The position numbers and the translations under genes are program-made. A stretch of DNA of 46,404 nt from Mycobacterium neglectum (GTDB taxonomy: Bacteria; Actinomycetota; Actinomycetes; Mycobacteriales; Mycobacteriaceae). Below, one piece after another: positions 43,142 to 46,404 of this stretch (position 1 is its first letter; each line of letters begins with the position of its first letter). Location of the stretch: contig NZ_NVQE01000045.1 of the NCBI RefSeq assembly GCF_002591975.1, positions 1 to 46,404 on the forward strand, in the 5' to 3' direction. Below the pieces are notes generated by a model that saw nothing but the letters and a program-made list of their open reading frames with translations, was not told where the DNA came from and did not search any database.

Positions 43142-44098
43142 GTGGTCACTTCGAATGGTTCGGTAATCGACCAGGATGCGAGCAAGTTCGGCCTCTTGCG
43201 AGAGTCGAGCGAGCACGCCGGCGACGGGCCCGCTTTGCGGGAGCGGCTGAACGAGGACGGATATGCTTTTCTCCGCGACGTTCTCGACAAGGAGGTTCTG
43301 CTCGCAGTTCAGCAAGCCATCGCCGATGAGCTGCGGCGGCTAGACCTGATCGATCCCGACGGCGACCGATCCACAAGTCTGTTTCCTGCACGTCCCGACC
43401 TGTCGCTCTACAGAGTGATGGATCACATAAGCCAGGATGAACGCCGCGCGCTCACTCGCCAGCCAGCTCTGACGGCCATCTTCAAGGCCATCTTCGGTGA
43501 GGAGGCCAAGTGTCTCGATTACAACTGGCCGCGCGTCGCCGGCCCGGGTCGCAGCGAATTGCCCCACTGCGACTGGGTGTACATGCCGCGTGGTACATCG
43601 CGGATTTACACGGCATGGATGCCGCTGATGGATCTGCCCATGTCGCACGGACCGCTGATGATTCTCGAGAATTCACACCACGAGAATCCGCACACCGCAA
43701 GCTACCTGGAAATGGACGCCGACAAACTCGGCTACTTCGACGCCGCGCGTTTCAAGCACGGCTCGTTGGTGCACGGCGGGCGCTACAGTCGTCGACCCGA
43801 CCGCGTCCGTGAAGAGTTCGGCACTCGCTGGCTCAGCACCGACTACCGACTCGGTGACGTGATCATCTTCAGCACCCGCGCCCTACACGCAACGCTGGAC
43901 AACCGCAGCAAGGGTTTTCGGCTTTCGGTTGACGCGCGCTTCCAACCCGCCGGCGATGTCACGGATCCTCGCTTCGAGGGCCCCAATCCGATTGCGCACA
44001 CCGGAGCCGACACCAACATCTTCGGCCACGCGAGGCAGCTTGCGGATGGGGTGCAACGATTCCTCGATAAGCGGCGTGGTGCTGCTCGGACGAGCTGA
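43142..44098 (+). CDS. Phytanoyl-CoA dioxygenase-family Fe(II)/2-oxoglutarate enzyme
   Basis: This 318-residue protein has the facial triad H142-x-D144 (LPHCDW) and H249 (RALHATL). R260 in the following strand could bind the 2-oxoglutarate carboxylate. ALRERLNEDGYAFLRDVL at the start matches the PhyH opening. It could hydroxylate a lipid, sugar or small metabolite; the substrate is unknown. The start is a GTG. It lies between two mobile elements and has no KstR box, so it is probably accessory. Confidence 0.83.
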   Translation: MVTSNGSVIDQDASKFGLLRESSEHAGDGPALRERLNEDGYAFLRDVLDKEVLLAVQQAIADELRRLDLIDPDGDRSTSLFPARPDLSLYRVMDHISQDERRALTRQPALTAIFKAIFGEEAKCLDYNWPRVAGPGRSELPHCDWVYMPRGTSRIYTAWMPLMDLPMSHGPLMILENSHHENPHTASYLEMDADKLGYFDAARFKHGSLVHGGRYSRRPDRVREEFGTRWLSTDYRLGDVIIFSTRALHATLDNRSKGFRLSVDARFQPAGDVTDPRFEGPNPIAHTGADTNIFGHARQLADGVQRFLDKRRGAARTS

Positions 44099-44146
44099 GC
44101 CCGTCGCCGGTATCGCTAGGTGTAGGCGCGCCATTGTTGTTCGCTC

Positions 44147-44320
44147 GTGCGGACAGCCATTGCGCTTCACGTGGGCTACATCGAGACGCCTATAGACGGC
44201 CGATTGCTACGGCATCTTCCTCGTTTCCTACCGTGGACGACACGGGCGGCGGTAGGAGGCTTCCTACTTGTGATCGCGCTCCTGCTCGGCGGTTTGCCGG
44301 TTTACGTGCGACCTCAGATC
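44147..44320 (+). pseudogene. Truncated membrane-protein ORF cut by the IS21 element
   Basis: This frame starts with GTG. It gives a polar N terminus, then the basic stretch DGRLLRHLPRF and a clear membrane segment AAVGGFLLVIALLLGG. The frame then runs into the IS21 left-end repeats and stops within them, so the original C terminus is lost. It looks like the start of a membrane enzyme or glycosyltransferase, but too little remains to name it. Confidence 0.35.
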
Positions 44321-44326
44321 TGTCCG

Positions 44327-44393
44327 TGGCCATGTAAAAGTCCCCATTGGTGGCCAGGTGTAGGTCCCCGCTGATGGCCAGATAGAAGTCCCC
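44327..44393. repeat. IS21 left-end transposase-binding repeats (three copies)
   Basis: The copies lie at 44327-44345, 44351-44369 and 44375-44393. Each starts TGGCCA and ends GTCCCC, and the spacing is exactly 24 bp, about two helical turns plus a little. IS21-family termini usually carry multiple such repeats. Confidence 0.7.
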
Positions 44394-44486
44394 ACTCCCT
44401 TGCTTGTCGTGTCGATCCGGGGAGCCCGTGGCCTGGGCGGTGACGGTGATAGCGCCAACTGTCACTTCACCGCCCAGGGAGTTCCA

Positions 44487-45992
44487 TTGAAGTCTGCAAG
44501 GGAGAAAATGAACATCGTCTCGACGTATCGGGAAATCGGAACGTATCGAGGTGCCGCCGATTTGTGCGGCACGACGCACAAGACGGTCAAGCGGGTAGTG
44601 GAGCGGGCCGAGGCTGGTGGCGAGCCGCCGGCGCGGGCGCCGCGTGCCCACAATTTCGACCAGGTCGTCGACTTGGTTGCTGAGCGGATCGAGAAGTCGG
44701 CGGGTCGGATCTCGGCCAAGCGGCTGTTGCCGATCGCCCGCGCGGACGGCTATGAGGGCTCAGCACGTAACTTTCGGCGGCTGGTGGCCGCACAGAAAGC
44801 GTTGTGGCGCAAGGATCATCACCGTGGCCGTCGTCCAGCGGTGTGGGCAGCGGGCGAGTATCTGGTCATCGATTGGGCCGAGGTCGCCCCGGGGCTGTTC
44901 GCGTTCTGCGCAGTGTTGGCGTTTTCACGATGGCGGTTCGTAAGATTCGCCGTCGATCAGAAAGCCACGACCACGATGGCGATGATCGCCGAGGCGCTGG
45001 CCGTGATTGGCGGGGTGCCGGCCAAAGTGCTCGCCGACCGGATGGGCTGTCTCAAAGGCGGGGTGGTCGCCAACGTGGTGGTGCCGACCGCCGACTATGT
45101 CCGGTTTGCCACCCACTACGGTTTCCGCCCGGACTGGTGTCACGGCAACGATCCACAGTCCAAAGGGATCGTGGAGCACCTCTGCGGCTATTCCCAGCGT
45201 GACCTGGTGGTGCCGCTGTTGACCGAGGCGCAGATCGCCAGGGTACCGGTGAGCCTGGCGGTGGCCAATGCGGCTGCAGCAGCGTGGTGTGTCGAGGTCA
45301 ACGCCACGATGCACTCCGAGATCGCCGCGGTGCCCGACCAACGCCTGGCCGCCGAGCGGCAAGTGCTGGCACCGTTGCCGTCGCTGCGACCCGAGATCGG
45401 TGCGGCGTCGGTGACGCGCAAGGTCGACCGGCTGGCCTGCATCCGCTACGGCTCGGCGCGTTACTCGGTACCCACCCGACTGATCGGAACGATCGTCACG
45501 ATCGTGATCGACCACGGCGCCCTGATCGTCGTCGAGCCGGCCACGGGAGCGATCGTGGCCGAGCACGAGCTGGTCGCCCCCGGCGAAACATCGATCCTCG
45601 ATCAACACTATGACGGGCCACGTCCAGCGCCCAGTCGCGGACCGCGCCCGAAAACCACTGCAGAGAAACAATTCTGCGCTCTCGGCGAGGACGCCGAGGC
45701 ATTCCTGGTCGGTGCCGCCGCGATCGGAAACACTCGCCTGGGCCAAGATTTGGAGATCCTGCTAGGGCTCGCCGCTGCTCACGGTGAGCAGGCGTTGGTG
45801 GCGGCCATGCGCCGCGCGGTGGCATTCAAACGGTTCCGCGCTGCGGACGTGCGCTCCATCCTGGCTGCCGGTACTGGCATCCCACAACCCCGTCCAGCCG
45901 GGGATGCGCTGGTGCTCGATCTGCCGGTCTCCTCGACCCGGCCCCTGGACGCCTACAAGATCGACAACACTCGTGACGGGAGCGGCGCATGA
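44487..45992 (+). CDS. istA: IS21-family transposase IstA
   Basis: This 501-residue protein has an N-terminal helix-turn-helix (GTYRGAADLCGTTHKTVKR), the DDE core with VIDWAEV, VLADRMG and QSKGIVEHLCGY, and a C-terminal beta-barrel region. I chose the TTG at 44487 because AGGGAG lies 5-6 nt upstream and the residues KSAREKMNIV match the usual IstA start; ATG 44508 is the alternative. It is intact and coupled to istB. Confidence 0.88.
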   Translation: MKSAREKMNIVSTYREIGTYRGAADLCGTTHKTVKRVVERAEAGGEPPARAPRAHNFDQVVDLVAERIEKSAGRISAKRLLPIARADGYEGSARNFRRLVAAQKALWRKDHHRGRRPAVWAAGEYLVIDWAEVAPGLFAFCAVLAFSRWRFVRFAVDQKATTTMAMIAEALAVIGGVPAKVLADRMGCLKGGVVANVVVPTADYVRFATHYGFRPDWCHGNDPQSKGIVEHLCGYSQRDLVVPLLTEAQIARVPVSLAVANAAAAAWCVEVNATMHSEIAAVPDQRLAAERQVLAPLPSLRPEIGAASVTRKVDRLACIRYGSARYSVPTRLIGTIVTIVIDHGALIVVEPATGAIVAEHELVAPGETSILDQHYDGPRPAPSRGPRPKTTAEKQFCALGEDAEAFLVGAAAIGNTRLGQDLEILLGLAAAHGEQALVAAMRRAVAFKRFRAADVRSILAAGTGIPQPRPAGDALVLDLPVSSTRPLDAYKIDNTRDGSGA

Positions 45993-46277
45993 GCACAACT
46001 GGCGCCAAAACCGTTGCCCCCACCAGTGTTCCGCCCTTGGCGGCCGATCTCGATGCGGGGTTGCGGCGACTCAAGCTGGCCACCGTGCGTCGCAGTGCCC
46101 CCGAAGTCCTGTTGACCGCCAAAACGCAGCGCTGGACACCTGAAGAGGTGCTGCGCACCCTGGTCGAGGCCGAGATCGCGGCCCGCGACGCCTCCAACAC
46201 CGCCAACCGGCTCAAGGCTGCGGGCTTCCCGGTTCTCAAGACTCTTGAGGGCTTCGACGTGACCTCCTCATCAATCC
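45989..46277 (+). pseudogene. istB: IstB helper ATPase, 5' fragment
   Basis: The first about 96 residues match IstB (LDAGLRRLKLATVR, DASNTANRLKAAGFPVLKTLEGFDV). The ATG overlaps the istA stop (ATGA). After TSSSI the sequence no longer continues to the expected FDYL and Walker-A region. The frame stays open by chance to a TGA at 46384. Without the ATPase domain the element should be unable to transpose by itself. Confidence 0.8.
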
Positions 46278-46404
46278 GGCTCTTCGATTTTGAGCGGGCA
46301 ATCAGCATGATGTCTGGGTTGCGGCCCGCTGTTTGCGGGTGCAGTGGAAGCGTATCCGGCGGGCCGAGTTTTCTGTGTTTCTGAACCCGCACGCTGTGCG
46401 TTTG
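46278..46404 (+). mobile_element. Possible left end of an ISL3-type element (runs off the window)
   Basis: GGCTCTTC at 46278 marks the exact place where IstB homology ends; ISL3-family inverted repeats commonly begin this way. Behind it lie several hairpins (46325-46339 and 46388-46400) and a frame open to the right edge from GTG 46375. No transposase is visible in the remaining 127 bp, so the assignment is tentative. Confidence 0.35.

Larger units (their letters stand above)
44321..46277 (+). mobile_element. IS21-family element, left end present, right end truncated
   Basis: The left end is marked by three 19-bp imperfect repeats beginning TGGCCA and ending GTCCCC at a 24-bp period. istA is complete; istB starts with the usual ATGA overlap but loses homology at about 46278. 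The outer boundary TGTCCGTGGCC at 44321 is estimated; no target duplication can be checked because the right end is not in the window. Confidence 0.75.

Noticed and set aside
46325..46400. Clustered hairpins considered as an IS110-type bridge RNA or IS605-type end
   Set aside because: The abrupt GGCTCTTC junction fits an ISL3-type end better, and no transposase is visible to decide; hairpins alone are not enough.

Overview
The window is GC-rich actinobacterial DNA. It very probably comes from a fast-growing environmental Mycobacterium (Mycolicibacterium). The evidence is dense sterol-catabolism genes in the gene order of the M. tuberculosis Rv3515c-Rv3538 region, F420-dependent luciferase-like enzymes, LpqN and PknH-sensor-type lipoproteins, Rv0203/Rv1174c-type hemophore-like proteins, and the mycobacterial helicase RqlH. 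Names were assigned by reading motifs and gene order; no database search was run. REGION 1 (1-5800) is not sterol-related. It holds the end of a membrane-transporter-like gene, a GreA/GreB-family factor, a DadA-type D-amino-acid oxidoreductase, a PucR regulator, an AraC regulator, a VOC protein and an LpqN-type lipoprotein. REGION 2 (5805-21072) is the first half of the sterol block. It runs through a nitronate-monooxygenase-like protein, fadD19, echA19, cyp142, an acetoacetate-decarboxylase-like protein, an Rv3520c-type F420 enzyme, a two-domain DUF35 protein, ltp4 and ltp3. A second F420-type enzyme, a ketosteroid-isomerase-fold protein, a lipoprotein, a MOSC protein, a gamma-carbonic anhydrase, kshA and an Rv3527-like protein follow. 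REGION 3 (21093-25610) is a sugar-acid insert in the sterol block: an IclR regulator next to an operon for an MHS-type transporter, a KduD-like dehydrogenase, KDPG aldolase and KDG kinase. REGION 4 (25690-31668) holds a sensor lipoprotein and the Rv3531c-Rv3530c-Rv3529c operon. The Rv3531c-like gene and its divergent IclR regulator lie in a 2147-bp tandem duplication whose second regulator copy is almost entirely deleted. REGION 5 (31669-34827) holds two hemophore-like secreted proteins flanking rqlH. REGION 6 (34945-40334) is the ring-degradation end of the sterol block: hsaF-hsaG-hsaE facing kstD-hsd4B. REGION 7 (40335-46404) is a mobile-element-rich edge. An IS1380-family element sits in an ispD-like gene with a 4-bp target duplication. 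It is followed by a PhyH-type dioxygenase, a truncated membrane ORF and an IS21-family element whose istB is itself cut, apparently by an ISL3-type element entering the right edge. The sterol genes appear to work together under KstR: six good matches to TNNAACNNGTTNNA lie in the divergent promoters fadD19/echA19, Rv3520c-like/DUF35, gamma-CA/kshA, both Rv3531c-like copies, and hsaE/kstD. FadD19, EchA19, CYP142, Ltp3/Ltp4 and DUF35 treat the side chain. KstD and KshA open the rings, and HsaE/G/F finish the ring-derived dienoate to pyruvate and an acyl-CoA.
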